From NCBI GenBank assembly GCA_007116755.1, contig SKHU01000072.1:1-6553 (forward strand): DNA of 6,553 bases. Direction: 5' to 3'. The notes below the pieces were generated by a model, which had not been told where the DNA came from, searched no databases, and saw nothing but the letters and a program-made list of their open reading frames with translations. Made by a program: the position numbers and the translations under genes. Source of the DNA: Alphaproteobacteria bacterium. Lineage in GTDB: Bacteria; Pseudomonadota; Alphaproteobacteria; Micavibrionales; CSBR16-224. This document shows positions 1-6,310 of the stretch, piece after piece. Position 1 is the first letter of the stretch, and each line of letters begins with the position of its first letter.

Positions 1-96
1 GTTCCGGTTGATCTCTGCCGTCTTCACAAGATGAGAGAAAACACCTATCATATCGAGGATATAAACGGCCGCAGGCATTTTTATGCGGACGGGTAA
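1..96 (+). CDS. Possible 3' end of an upstream gene (partial, unrecognised)
   Basis: Frame 1 is open from the first base to a TAA at 94-96. It gives 31 residues ending ...RRHFYADG, with no recognisable domain. The codons include AGA, AGG and ATA, which the neighbouring genes largely avoid, so coding status is uncertain. The opposite strand is also open across the same bases: an ATG at 78 (minus strand) would start a hydrophobic peptide MPAAVYILDMIGVF..., but it has no visible ribosome binding site. Sequence left of the window would decide between the two. Bases 97-214, up to the next start codon, hold only AT-rich sequence and a weak 6-bp hairpin (131-136 with 151-156), with no convincing promoter. 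Confidence 0.3.
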   Translation, partial: VPVDLCRLHKMRENTYHIEDINGRRHFYADG

Positions 97-214
97 AAAA
101 ATTTTAAAAAAAGCGCAGGGTTTTGTCTCCCCCCTCCGTGTTACAGGTAAGAGGGGCGGTACGGCCGCTGCAAAACGGTTTTTTAAAAATAAAAATATTA
201 TAAGGAGAAAAATC

Positions 215-928
215 ATGATCAATTTCAAATTGTCGCTGGCTGTTCTGGGTGTTTCCGCTGCGCTGATGCTGACGGGCGCGCCCGCCGCCTATGCGGAACT
301 GCCGGAAGCGGCCGCCGAAACGGCGAAGGAACGCAGTGCGCACGGGCAGGTGCAGCGCGGTGAAATGCGCAAAAAAATGCAGGAACGCCGCCGCGCCTAT
401 CAGGAGTTGAAAGAAAAAGACCCCGCAGCTGCCGAAAGAATGCGTGCGGAATGGCGCACGAAAATGCAGGAAAGACACGGCGATAATCCGCGTTTTCAGG
501 AAATGCAGAAGCGCCGCGCCGAATATGAGCGCCTGAAGGAAACCGACCCCGCAGCCGCCGAGAAAATGCGTGCGGAATGGCGGGAAAAATACCGTGAACA
601 CCGCGGCAGCGAAGGCGAACGCGGCGAATGGCGGCAGAAAATGCAGCAGAAAATGCAGCAGAAACGCGCCGAATACGAAAAGCTGAAGGAAACCGATCCC
701 GCAGCTGCGGAAGAGATGCGCCGCCAATGGCAGGAAAAGCGTCAAAAACGCATGGAAAAGGGCGGGCATGGCCGTGACGTATCACGTGAAAAACGCCGCG
801 AAGCCTATGAGCGCCTGAAAGAAACAAACCCCGATGCGGCCAAAAAAATGCGCGAGGGCTGGCAGAAAAAACGCGGTGACAACCGTGGGGGTGAAGGCAA
901 AAAACGCGAAAGACCCGCTGCGGAATAA
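215..928 (+). CDS. Exported repeat protein with four Y-LKE-DPAAA-MR-W motifs (237 aa)
   Basis: I do not recognise this family. The ATG at 215 is chosen because AAGGAG at 202-207 precedes it at good spacing and a clean signal peptide follows. The open frame extends upstream to 83, but that part is Lys/Arg-rich and lacks these signals. Residues 1-27 form a Sec signal peptide with a likely cleavage after AYA (A27). The mature part is highly charged (Arg, Lys, Glu, Gln) and probably helical. It carries four copies of a motif with Tyr at 62, 104, 154 and 198 and Trp at 80, 122, 172 and 216, always 18 residues apart. Between them run LKE, D/N-P, AA and Met-Arg. No membrane segment follows the signal peptide, so a periplasmic or secreted location is expected. 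It is followed by a strong terminator and then by two more exported-protein genes. The function is unknown; binding of an acidic or metal ligand, or a structural helical role, is speculation. Confidence 0.85.
   Translation: MINFKLSLAVLGVSAALMLTGAPAAYAELPEAAAETAKERSAHGQVQRGEMRKKMQERRRAYQELKEKDPAAAERMRAEWRTKMQERHGDNPRFQEMQKRRAEYERLKETDPAAAEKMRAEWREKYREHRGSEGERGEWRQKMQQKMQQKRAEYEKLKETDPAAAEEMRRQWQEKRQKRMEKGGHGRDVSREKRREAYERLKETNPDAAKKMREGWQKKRGDNRGGEGKKRERPAAE
389..865 (+). repeat. Four diverged internal coding repeats
   Basis: Four units of about 24 codons, anchored on Tyr codons at 398, 524, 674 and 806 and Trp codons at 452, 578, 728 and 860. Units 2 and 3 remain close at DNA level ('aaggaaaccga.cccgcagc'). 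Linkers between units vary in length: Tyr-to-Tyr spacing is 42, 50 and 44 residues. This suggests old intragenic duplication with later linker change. The fourth unit is the most diverged (NPDAAK instead of DPAAAE). Confidence 0.85.
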
Positions 929-972
929 CGAAAAGCGCAGGATATGCCTGTTGGAGGGCTTTATCTTGAACG

Positions 973-1020
973 GGAAAAGCCGGATCATAAAAAAATCCGG
1001 CTTTTCCTTTTTTCTTTTTT
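973..1020 (+). terminator. Strong rho-independent terminator
   Basis: A perfect 13-bp stem (973-985 paired with 995-1007, core AAAAGCCGGAT / ATCCGGCTTTT) with a 9-base A-rich loop. A T tract follows from 1008 to 1020, broken by a single C. It ends transcription of the first exported-protein gene 45 bases after its stop codon and insulates the next gene, so gene 2 probably has its own promoter in 1021-1071. I could not identify convincing -35/-10 boxes there. Confidence 0.93.
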
Positions 1021-1083
1021 AACGGATTTCGTGTTAACGTGGACACGGAAAATTTCAAACGATCAACAGACAGGAGAAAAATA

Positions 1084-1842
1084 ATGCAAAAAGTAAAAAT
1101 GCTGGCCGCCGTATTGGGAACGGGCACAGTTTTGATGACGGGGGCGGCCGCGACGGCTTTGGCACAGCATGCGGAAGCGCCGGGCGGCTATTATCTGGAA
1201 TATCACCGCCAGCTGCAACAGGAACAGCAGCAGGAACGGCAGGAGATGCGCCATGAATTTCAGGAAGAGCGGCAGGAATTCCGCGAAGAATTGCGCGAGG
1301 ATAGCCGCGACTACCGCGACAGCGTGATTGAAGAAAGCCGCGATCATCGCGACACGTTGCGTGAAGAGGCGCGCGAAGAGGCAAAAGAACGGCAACAGGC
1401 CGCACAGGACGCGCCGCGCGAAGAAAATGACAAACTCATCCGCCGCGATCCCGCACAGCGCGAGGAGATGCGCGAACAGCGGCAGGAGCAGCGCCGCGAA
1501 ACGGGCGATGCACAGCGCGAATATCAGCAGGAAAAACGCGAGGTGCATATCGAACGCCGCCGCGCTATTCACGAAGACCGTCGCGGCCTGCAGGAAGACC
1601 AGCAGCAGCGCCGCCGCGTTCTGCACGAACGCCAGCAGCAGGAACGCCGCGATCATCGCGGAGAACAGGAACAGCGCCAACACCGTGAACACCGCCCCGG
1701 CTTCGATCAGGGGCACCGGCATCTGCGCGACAATGCCGCGCCGCGGCGGGACGGCACGCGGGGCAGTACACAGCGCGGCACAATACAGCAGCGTTCGCGC
1801 GCCCATCGCGGTGAACAGCCCGAGCGCAACCTGAACCGCTAA
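1084..1842 (+). CDS. Exported Arg/Glu/Gln-rich, charge-dense helical protein (252 aa)
   Basis: Not a family I recognise. The start at 1084 is supported by AGGAG at 1072-1076, seven bases upstream, and by the signal peptide of residues 1-27 (cleavage after ALA, before Gln28). From about residue 40 to 205 the protein is almost wholly Arg, Glu, Gln, Asp and His with few hydrophobic residues, in short repeats such as RQEFREE and SRDHRDTLREE. The alternation of acidic and basic residues suggests a long charge-stabilised single helix or weak coiled coil. The last 45 residues are Gly/Arg/Gln-rich and probably disordered. Residues 122-130 (DPAQREEMR) match the DPAAAEEMR core of the upstream exported protein, and the signal peptides are also alike, so the two may be distant relatives. 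Periplasmic or secreted location is inferred and the function is unknown. The skewed composition makes homology searches prone to false hits. Confidence 0.82.
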   Translation: MQKVKMLAAVLGTGTVLMTGAAATALAQHAEAPGGYYLEYHRQLQQEQQQERQEMRHEFQEERQEFREELREDSRDYRDSVIEESRDHRDTLREEAREEAKERQQAAQDAPREENDKLIRRDPAQREEMREQRQEQRRETGDAQREYQQEKREVHIERRRAIHEDRRGLQEDQQQRRRVLHERQQQERRDHRGEQEQRQHREHRPGFDQGHRHLRDNAAPRRDGTRGSTQRGTIQQRSRAHRGEQPERNLNR

Positions 1843-1880
1843 TATGTGCCAACGCAGACTGTTTTGCGGCCTGAGGCTGT

Positions 1881-2015
1881 TGACAAACTCTTCCATTGTC
1901 ATCGCGAGCCGCGATTAGCGGCGTGGCGATCCAAAGAACAGTAAAAAACCGGAAGTTTATGGATTGCCACGCGCCCTTAAGGGCGCTCGCAATGACAAGA
2001 TAACGGAGTTTGTCA
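1881..2015. repeat. Palindromic intergenic repeat / MITE-like element with side hairpins
   Basis: A nested imperfect palindrome fills most of the gap between the second and third exported-protein genes. Outer arms 1881-1890 and 2006-2015 (TGACAAACTC / GAGTTTGTCA) are perfect. Next arms 1896-1909 and 1985-1998 (TTGTCATCGCGAGC / GCTCGCAATGACAA) differ at one base. Inner arms 1921-1933 and 1960-1972 (GCGTGGCGATCCA / TGGATTGCCACGC) also differ at one base. Two side hairpins sit between the arms: GCCGC-GATTA-GCGGC at 1908-1922 and the perfect 16-base palindrome GCGCCCTTAAGGGCGC at 1971-1986. The inner sequence resembles the dispersed 'GTCATTGCGAGC...GCAATCC' repeats found in many bacterial genomes. 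No reading frame in it looks coding. It may also act as a terminator or mRNA-stabilising structure after the upstream gene. No clear target duplication flanks it. Confidence 0.85.
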
Positions 2016-2070
2016 GTAATCTGATGTCGTTTCGCAGATTCTCCTCTTTTCCGTTTTTTAACATATCGCA

Positions 2071-2079
2071 TGGTATACT
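2071..2079 (+). promoter_or_regulatory. Probable extended -10 promoter for the third exported-protein gene
   Basis: TGG-TATACT is an extended -10 element (TG at 2071-2072, hexamer 2074-2079, five of six matches to TATAAT). No good -35 hexamer lies 16-18 bases upstream, which is tolerated for extended -10 promoters. Transcription would start near 2086, giving a leader of about 32 bases that contains the ribosome binding site at 2103-2109. Confidence 0.5.
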
Positions 2080-2117
2080 GGAAACGGAATCGAAAAGCCA
2101 AAAGAGGAGAGTGTTTT

Positions 2118-2477
2118 ATGCCGTATTTTACATGGAAATCCGCCATCGCCGTGCTGGGAATCGGTGTCGCTCTGACGGTGTCGGCGGCCGCCCCTGTCGC
2201 AGCGCAATCGTCAGAAACCGCAGCAACAGCTGCGACAGACGAGCGCACGGTTGTGATCCGCCGCGATAACGCCTATCAGCATACGGCCGGAAAGCGGGGC
2301 GGGCAAAGCGGTGACAGGGTTTATCTTCATGCATCGCAGCCGACAGTAACGGTCAGCGCAAAAGCCGACCCGTCACTGGGAAACCGTCAGGCACCGCATT
2401 GGCAACCGCCGCCGCCACCGCCAAAGCCGTGGGAAAATTTCCACAAGGGTCATTTGGAGTTGCGCGGTAAAAAATAA
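2118..2477 (+). CDS. Small exported protein with polyproline stretch (119 aa)
   Basis: Unrecognised. The ATG at 2118 is preceded by AGAGGAG at 2103-2109 and opens a signal peptide of about 29 residues with a long Ala/Val/Ile/Leu core and a likely cut after VAA. The mature protein is about 90 residues. It has an Ala/Thr-rich start, a middle part VVIRRDNAYQH and YLHASQPTVTVSAKAD that could form strands, then WQPPPPPPKPW (residues 96-105) and a basic tail. The aromatic-flanked proline run looks like a linker or a binding motif. It has no cysteines, no lipobox and no further membrane segment, so a soluble periplasmic or secreted protein is likely. It is the third exported protein in a row and ends 29 bases before the convergent phospholipase gene. 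No convincing terminator lies in that gap. Confidence 0.75.
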   Translation: MPYFTWKSAIAVLGIGVALTVSAAAPVAAQSSETAATAATDERTVVIRRDNAYQHTAGKRGGQSGDRVYLHASQPTVTVSAKADPSLGNRQAPHWQPPPPPPKPWENFHKGHLELRGKK

Positions 2478-2506
2478 CCTGAACGGCCGGCGGTCTTTCT
2501 TTCAAA

Positions 2507-3556
2507 TCAGGTGTAATGCGTGCACAGCACGGTATAGGCGGCTTTGATGTCGGGCAGGGCGCGTTCGACGGCGGCTTCGCCTTCGTCGATCAGCTCTTCC
2601 GCGCGGTCGAATTCCATCAGCCCGATATGGCCGACGCGGGGCGTAATCAGCACGTCGGGCGGGTCGCCGGCCAGACGCGAACGCGCCAGACGATCCTGCA
2701 CGATATTCATAGAAGAAACCATCACGCCGAACATGCTCGGCGATTTTTCCTCGCGCCGGAAAATGCGGCGCGTTAGGGAAAAGCTTTTCGCCGCCTTGAC
2801 CTCGGGATTGTCGTCGCTTTCGTCCAGCAGGTCGAATCCGGCCACTTTCGGCACATTTGTTTCGGGATTGGCGGCCTTGCCGATAATATCGCCGTTCGGG
2901 TTAACCGCGATTGTCATGCGCGAGCCCAGCGCCTGACAGGCGGAAACCGGCACGGGGTTGGTCAGCGCACCGTCAATCAGCCAGCGGTTTTTCATGAAAA
3001 CCGGCGGGAACACACCGGGCAGCGCGAAAGAGGCGCGCATCACATCCACCAGCCGCCCCGAGCGTACCCAGACTTCGTGGCCGGTGATCAGATCGGTGCA
3101 GATGGAAATGAACGGATGCGGCAATTCCTCGACCTCGATATCGCCGAAATGCCGCTCCATCAGTTTCAGTAGACGCTTGCCGCCGATCAGCCCGCCCGAA
3201 CGCACGCGAAAATCCAGATAAGACAGCACTTTCAAACGGTTTAAGGAACAGGCCCAGTCTTCCAGCACGTCCAGCCGTCCCGAAAGATACGCCCCGCCGA
3301 CCAGCGCCCCCATCGAGGTGCCGGAAACAACCGTCGGGGTGATGCCGTGACGTTTTAACGCCCGTAAAACACCGATATGCACGAATCCGCGCGCCAGACC
3401 GCTGCCCAGCGCCAGACCGATCTGCGGCGGCGGCAGCATTTTCGGCTTGTCGCCGTCCCCGCCGTTTTCCGCGCCGTTTTCAGGATTTTCATCCGACATA
3501 TTGTCTTTGCCTGCAGTTTTGGCGGCTTTATTTTTTTTCTTTTTTCTGCCGAGCAT
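2507..3556 (-). CDS. Patatin-like phospholipase, RssA/NTE type (349 aa)
   Basis: A predicted serine acyl-hydrolase acting on phospholipids or lysophospholipids. The patatin motifs occur in order: the glycine-rich oxyanion loop GSGLARG (residues 51-57) followed by FVHIGVLRAL; the nucleophile elbow GTSMG (79-83) with Ser81; and ASFALPGVFPPV before the second catalytic residue, Asp195 in IDGA. The Ser/Asp dyad is therefore intact. The N-terminus before residue 45 is a Lys-rich and Asp/Glu/Asn-rich tail with no signal peptide, so the protein is probably cytoplasmic or at the inner face of the membrane. The ATG at 3556 has only a weak ribosome binding site; Met20 is an alternative start that would remove the KKKKNK segment. 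A good divergent promoter lies upstream. The gene is divergent from the exporter/hydrolase pair. The substrate cannot be read from sequence, and the class is certain enough that only the specificity is open. Confidence 0.93.
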   Translation of the reverse strand: MLGRKKKKNKAAKTAGKDNMSDENPENGAENGGDGDKPKMLPPPQIGLALGSGLARGFVHIGVLRALKRHGITPTVVSGTSMGALVGGAYLSGRLDVLEDWACSLNRLKVLSYLDFRVRSGGLIGGKRLLKLMERHFGDIEVEELPHPFISICTDLITGHEVWVRSGRLVDVMRASFALPGVFPPVFMKNRWLIDGALTNPVPVSACQALGSRMTIAVNPNGDIIGKAANPETNVPKVAGFDLLDESDDNPEVKAAKSFSLTRRIFRREEKSPSMFGVMVSSMNIVQDRLARSRLAGDPPDVLITPRVGHIGLMEFDRAEELIDEGEAAVERALPDIKAAYTVLCTHYT

Positions 3557-3594
3557 TGTGTTTTTAAAACAAAAATTCTATACAAGTGCTTTGA

Positions 3595-3623
3595 ATTATA
3601 TCTGTTTGGATATACAAAGCCAA
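3595..3623 (-). promoter_or_regulatory. Sigma70-type promoter for the patatin gene
   Basis: On the minus strand TTGGCT (3618-3623) is followed after exactly 17 bases by a perfect TATAAT (3595-3600). Transcription would start near 3588, leaving a leader of about 32 bases to the ATG at 3556. The -35 box lies just upstream of the divergent exporter's likely start. A plus-strand promoter for the exporter is less clear: TTGTGT 3556-3561 and TATACA 3579-3584, spaced 17, are only a weak match. Confidence 0.6.
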
Positions 3624-3638
3624 GAAATTGAGACGATA

Positions 3639-5438
3639 TTGACAGAAAAAACCGCACAGCCTCAAGATACGGAAAAACGCTATGATTCGACGCAAAAGCT
3701 GATGCGTCGCATTCTGCGTGATCATATCCGTCCGCATCTTTTGATAATCGGGCTGGCCGTGTTCTGCATGATGATCTCCGCAGCAATGACCGGCGCGCTG
3801 GCCAAGCTGATGGAGCCGGTGATTGACGATATTTTCACCGAGAAAAACTATGCGCGGCTTTTGCCTGTGGCGCTGATGATTCTGGCTGCGTTTACGCTGC
3901 GCGGCGCGGCAACATTCGGCCATACGGTGCTGATGGGCAAGGCCGGACAGGCGATGGTTGCGGAAATCCAGCAAAAACTTTTCGCGCGGTTGATCCGCAT
4001 GGATATTGATTTTTTTCAAAAATACCGCAGCGGCCATCTGATTGTGCGTATGGTTTCGGATACGTCGCAGATGCGCATCGCTATGGCCGACAGCGTCACC
4101 GGCATCATCAAAAGTACGCTGACACTGGCCGTCCTGCTGGCTGTGATGTTTTATCAGGACTGGAAGCTGACGCTGGCGGCACTCTTCGTTTTTCCCGTTG
4201 CGGCGTATTTTGTCGTGTTGATCGGCAAAAAGCTGCGCCGCGTGGCCACAGCGCTGCAGGAGGAAGCAGGCGATTTGACCGGCATTCTCGGCCAGAGTTT
4301 TCAGGGGGTCCGCCATATCCGCGCCTACGGGCTGGAAGAATACGAAACGGCGCGCGTTGCCAAAAACGTCCGGCGCATCTACAAGCTGTTTTGCAAATCC
4401 ATCCGCGTTTCGGCCATCACCAATCCGGTTTCCGAACTGCTTAGCGGTATTGCGATTGTCACCATCATCGTGTATGGCGGCCATCAGGTGATGGAGGGCA
4501 CGACAACGGCAGGAAAGCTGTTTTCCTTTATCACCGCCTTTCTGCTGGCTTATGAGCCGATGAAGCGGCTGGCCAAGCTGAACGCGGTATTGCAAACGGG
4601 TCTGGCTGCCGCGCAGCGTGTTTTCGACATCATGGATGTTACGCCGCAGATCGTTAACAAACCTTCGGCAAAAGCATTGCAGTTGCATTCCGCACCGGCG
4701 CTGGAATTTGAAAATATCGATTTTTCCTATCCCGAAAGCGGCAAGGTCGAAGGCGCGGAGACGGCGCTGTCCGGCCTGTCCCTAAGCGTGCCTGCCGGAA
4801 AAACCGTGGCGCTGGTCGGGCCGTCGGGCGCGGGGAAATCAACAGTCATGAATCTGATCCTGCGCTTTTACGACATGCAAAGCGGCCGCATTCTGATCGA
4901 TGACAAGGATATACGCTCTGTGACAATGGAAAGCCTGCGCGCGCATATTTCTTACGTCAGTCAGGATATTACGGTGTTCAGCGATACGGTGCGCGACAAT
5001 ATCCGCTGCGCGCGTTTCGAGGCTTCGGATGCCGAGGTGGAAGAGGCCGCCAAAGCCGCCACAGCGCATGATTTTATTATGGAACTGGAAAACGGCTATG
5101 ATACGGTACTGGGCGAGAACGGCACCAATCTGTCCGGCGGCCAGCGCCAGCGGATTGCCATCGCCCGCGCGATTTTGCGCAATGCGCCGCTGCTGCTGCT
5201 TGACGAGGCGACCTCGGCACTGGACAATGAATCCGAACGTGCCGTGCAGACAGCGCTGGAAAAGTTGCGGCGCGGCCGCACGACTCTGGTTGTGGCGCAC
5301 CGGCTTTCGACGGTACAAAGTGCCGATCTGATCTATGTGCTTGATCAGGGGCGCGCCGTCGAAAGCGGCACGCATGCGGAACTTTTAAAAACCGGCGGGT
5401 TGTACAACCGCCTTTACGGAGGAAAAACGAAAAGATGA
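3639..5438 (+). CDS. MsbA-like ABC exporter, fused permease-ATPase half-transporter
   Basis: A half-transporter expected to work as a homodimer in the inner membrane, exporting a lipid or other hydrophobic substrate; lipid A core flipping is the family's best-known role. The frame is open from 3447, but the upstream part lies over the divergent promoter and patatin start. I take the TTG at 3639 (LTEKTAQ...), giving 599 residues, close to the usual MsbA length; the next ATG is at 3702. Six membrane helices lie near residues 33-54, 74-94, 157-174, 176-196, 267-285 and 294-310. The ATPase domain is complete: A-loop Tyr364, Walker A GPSGAGKST (394-402), Q-loop Gln442, signature LSGGQ (498-502), Walker B Asp522 with catalytic Glu523, and H-loop His554. 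Its stop overlaps the next gene's start as ATGA, so the two are co-translated. Assignment as MsbA itself rather than another lipid or drug exporter is not proven. Confidence 0.93.
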   Translation: MTEKTAQPQDTEKRYDSTQKLMRRILRDHIRPHLLIIGLAVFCMMISAAMTGALAKLMEPVIDDIFTEKNYARLLPVALMILAAFTLRGAATFGHTVLMGKAGQAMVAEIQQKLFARLIRMDIDFFQKYRSGHLIVRMVSDTSQMRIAMADSVTGIIKSTLTLAVLLAVMFYQDWKLTLAALFVFPVAAYFVVLIGKKLRRVATALQEEAGDLTGILGQSFQGVRHIRAYGLEEYETARVAKNVRRIYKLFCKSIRVSAITNPVSELLSGIAIVTIIVYGGHQVMEGTTTAGKLFSFITAFLLAYEPMKRLAKLNAVLQTGLAAAQRVFDIMDVTPQIVNKPSAKALQLHSAPALEFENIDFSYPESGKVEGAETALSGLSLSVPAGKTVALVGPSGAGKSTVMNLILRFYDMQSGRILIDDKDIRSVTMESLRAHISYVSQDITVFSDTVRDNIRCARFEASDAEVEEAAKAATAHDFIMELENGYDTVLGENGTNLSGGQRQRIAIARAILRNAPLLLLDEATSALDNESERAVQTALEKLRRGRTTLVVAHRLSTVQSADLIYVLDQGRAVESGTHAELLKTGGLYNRLYGGKTKR

Positions 5439-6310
5439 GCGCTGCCACCGCATTGAAAAATATCCTGCCGCTATTCGGATATGTGTTTCTGGCCTGGCTG
5501 ATTGTTGTCGGGGTGATGTATGTGCTGCAGCGGGGCATGATGTATCTGCCCGATACGCGCCATTTCGGATCGGCGGAGTTTTACGGTATAGAGGGGATGC
5601 GCGAGGTAACGATTGTTACCACCGACGGGCTGGAGCTGGGCGCGTTTTTTATGCCGCCGCCCGATGAAAACGCCGCAACGCTGGTCTTGTTTCACGGCAA
5701 TGCCGGACATATCGGCCACCGCGTATTGAAAGCCGCGACATTTCATATGTTCGGCATGGGGGTGCTGCTGGTCGAATATCGCGGCTATGGCGGCAATCCG
5801 GGCAGCCCGACAGAGGACGGGCTGTATATGGATGGCCGCGCCGCCATGGATTTTCTGATACGCCGCGAGAATATCGCGCCCGAAAAGATCGTGCTGTACG
5901 GCGAAAGCCTCGGCAGCGGTATTGCCGTGCAGATGGCAACGGAATTTCCGGCCGCAGCAATGGTGCTGGAAACGCCGTTTACAAGTACGGGCAATCTGGC
6001 GGCGGAAATCTATCCTTTTATACCGGCACGGCTTTTGGTCAAAGACCGGTATGACAATATTAAGAAAATATCAAAAATCAAAGAGATGCCGCTTTTTATC
6101 CTGCACGGCACGGAGGACGGTGTTGTCCCCTTCCGCCACGGGGAAAAACTGTTCGCCGCCGCCAATGACCCGAAGGAATTTGCTGCCGTCGAGGGTGCGA
6201 ACCATAACAACCTTTTTGATTTTCCGGAGACGGCACAAAAACTGTTCGGGTTTTTACAGCGTCACGGTCTGGCGCAATCCCCGCTGAACATGCCGGGTTT
6301 CAGACGCTAG
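5435..6310 (+). CDS. Membrane-anchored alpha/beta hydrolase, BEM46/ABHD13-like (291 aa)
   Basis: A serine hydrolase of the alpha/beta fold. Residues 11-31 form one hydrophobic N-terminal helix, probably an uncleaved anchor, followed by the RGMMYLPD segment common in this family. The HGNAG motif at 87-91 is the oxyanion loop. The triad is visible as Ser158 in GESLG (156-160), Asp228 in HGTED, and His257 in GANHNNL. The start overlaps the exporter stop as ATGA, and GGAGG at 5418-5422 lies 12 bases upstream, so translation is coupled to the exporter. Family members are esterases, thioesterases or lipases of mostly unknown substrate. Next to an exporter and a phospholipase, a lipid ester is a reasonable guess. 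The stop codon (6308-6310) sits in the CTAG at the junction with an insertion sequence; the protein has a normal length and appears intact. Confidence 0.92.
   Translation: MSAATALKNILPLFGYVFLAWLIVVGVMYVLQRGMMYLPDTRHFGSAEFYGIEGMREVTIVTTDGLELGAFFMPPPDENAATLVLFHGNAGHIGHRVLKAATFHMFGMGVLLVEYRGYGGNPGSPTEDGLYMDGRAAMDFLIRRENIAPEKIVLYGESLGSGIAVQMATEFPAAAMVLETPFTSTGNLAAEIYPFIPARLLVKDRYDNIKKISKIKEMPLFILHGTEDGVVPFRHGEKLFAAANDPKEFAAVEGANHNNLFDFPETAQKLFGFLQRHGLAQSPLNMPGFRR

Noticed and set aside
196..201. TATTAT as a -10 box for the first exported-protein gene
   Set aside because: Transcription would start at or after the ribosome binding site at 202-207, and there is no matching -35.
83..214. N-terminal extension of the first exported protein back to the ATG at 83
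   Set aside because: The extension has no ribosome binding site, would bury the signal peptide, and runs through AT-rich leader sequence. The ATG at 215 has AAGGAG at ideal spacing.
225..1127. Long minus-strand open frame (300 codons) opposite the first exported-protein gene
   Set aside because: It arises from the biased codons and repeats of the plus-strand gene. It crosses the terminator, is Arg/Phe/His-rich without domains, and the plus strand has the ribosome binding site and signal peptide.
1880..1885. TTGACA as a perfect -35 promoter box
   Set aside because: No -10-like hexamer occurs 16-18 bases downstream (the region is GC-rich), and the hexamer is part of the palindromic repeat arm.
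1063..1902. Long minus-strand open frame (279 codons) opposite the charge-rich protein, apparently hydrophobic
   Set aside because: The hydrophobic look is the complement of Glu/Gln/Arg codons (GAA, CAG, CGC give TTC, CTG, GCG). It has no plausible ribosome binding site, and the coding signals all favour the plus strand.
2479..2511. CCTGA...TCAGG inverted repeat between the convergent genes as a bidirectional terminator
   Set aside because: Only five base pairs with a 23-base loop and no flanking T tract.
3447..3638. Upstream extension of the exporter to the ATG at 3447
   Set aside because: It would overlap the patatin coding start by over 100 bases and adds a Phe-rich segment that is the antisense of the patatin Lys codons.
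3564..4688. 374-codon minus-strand frame over the exporter's membrane domain
   Set aside because: It is the antisense shadow of a gene with clear family motifs; its product is His/Gln/Arg-rich without a domain.
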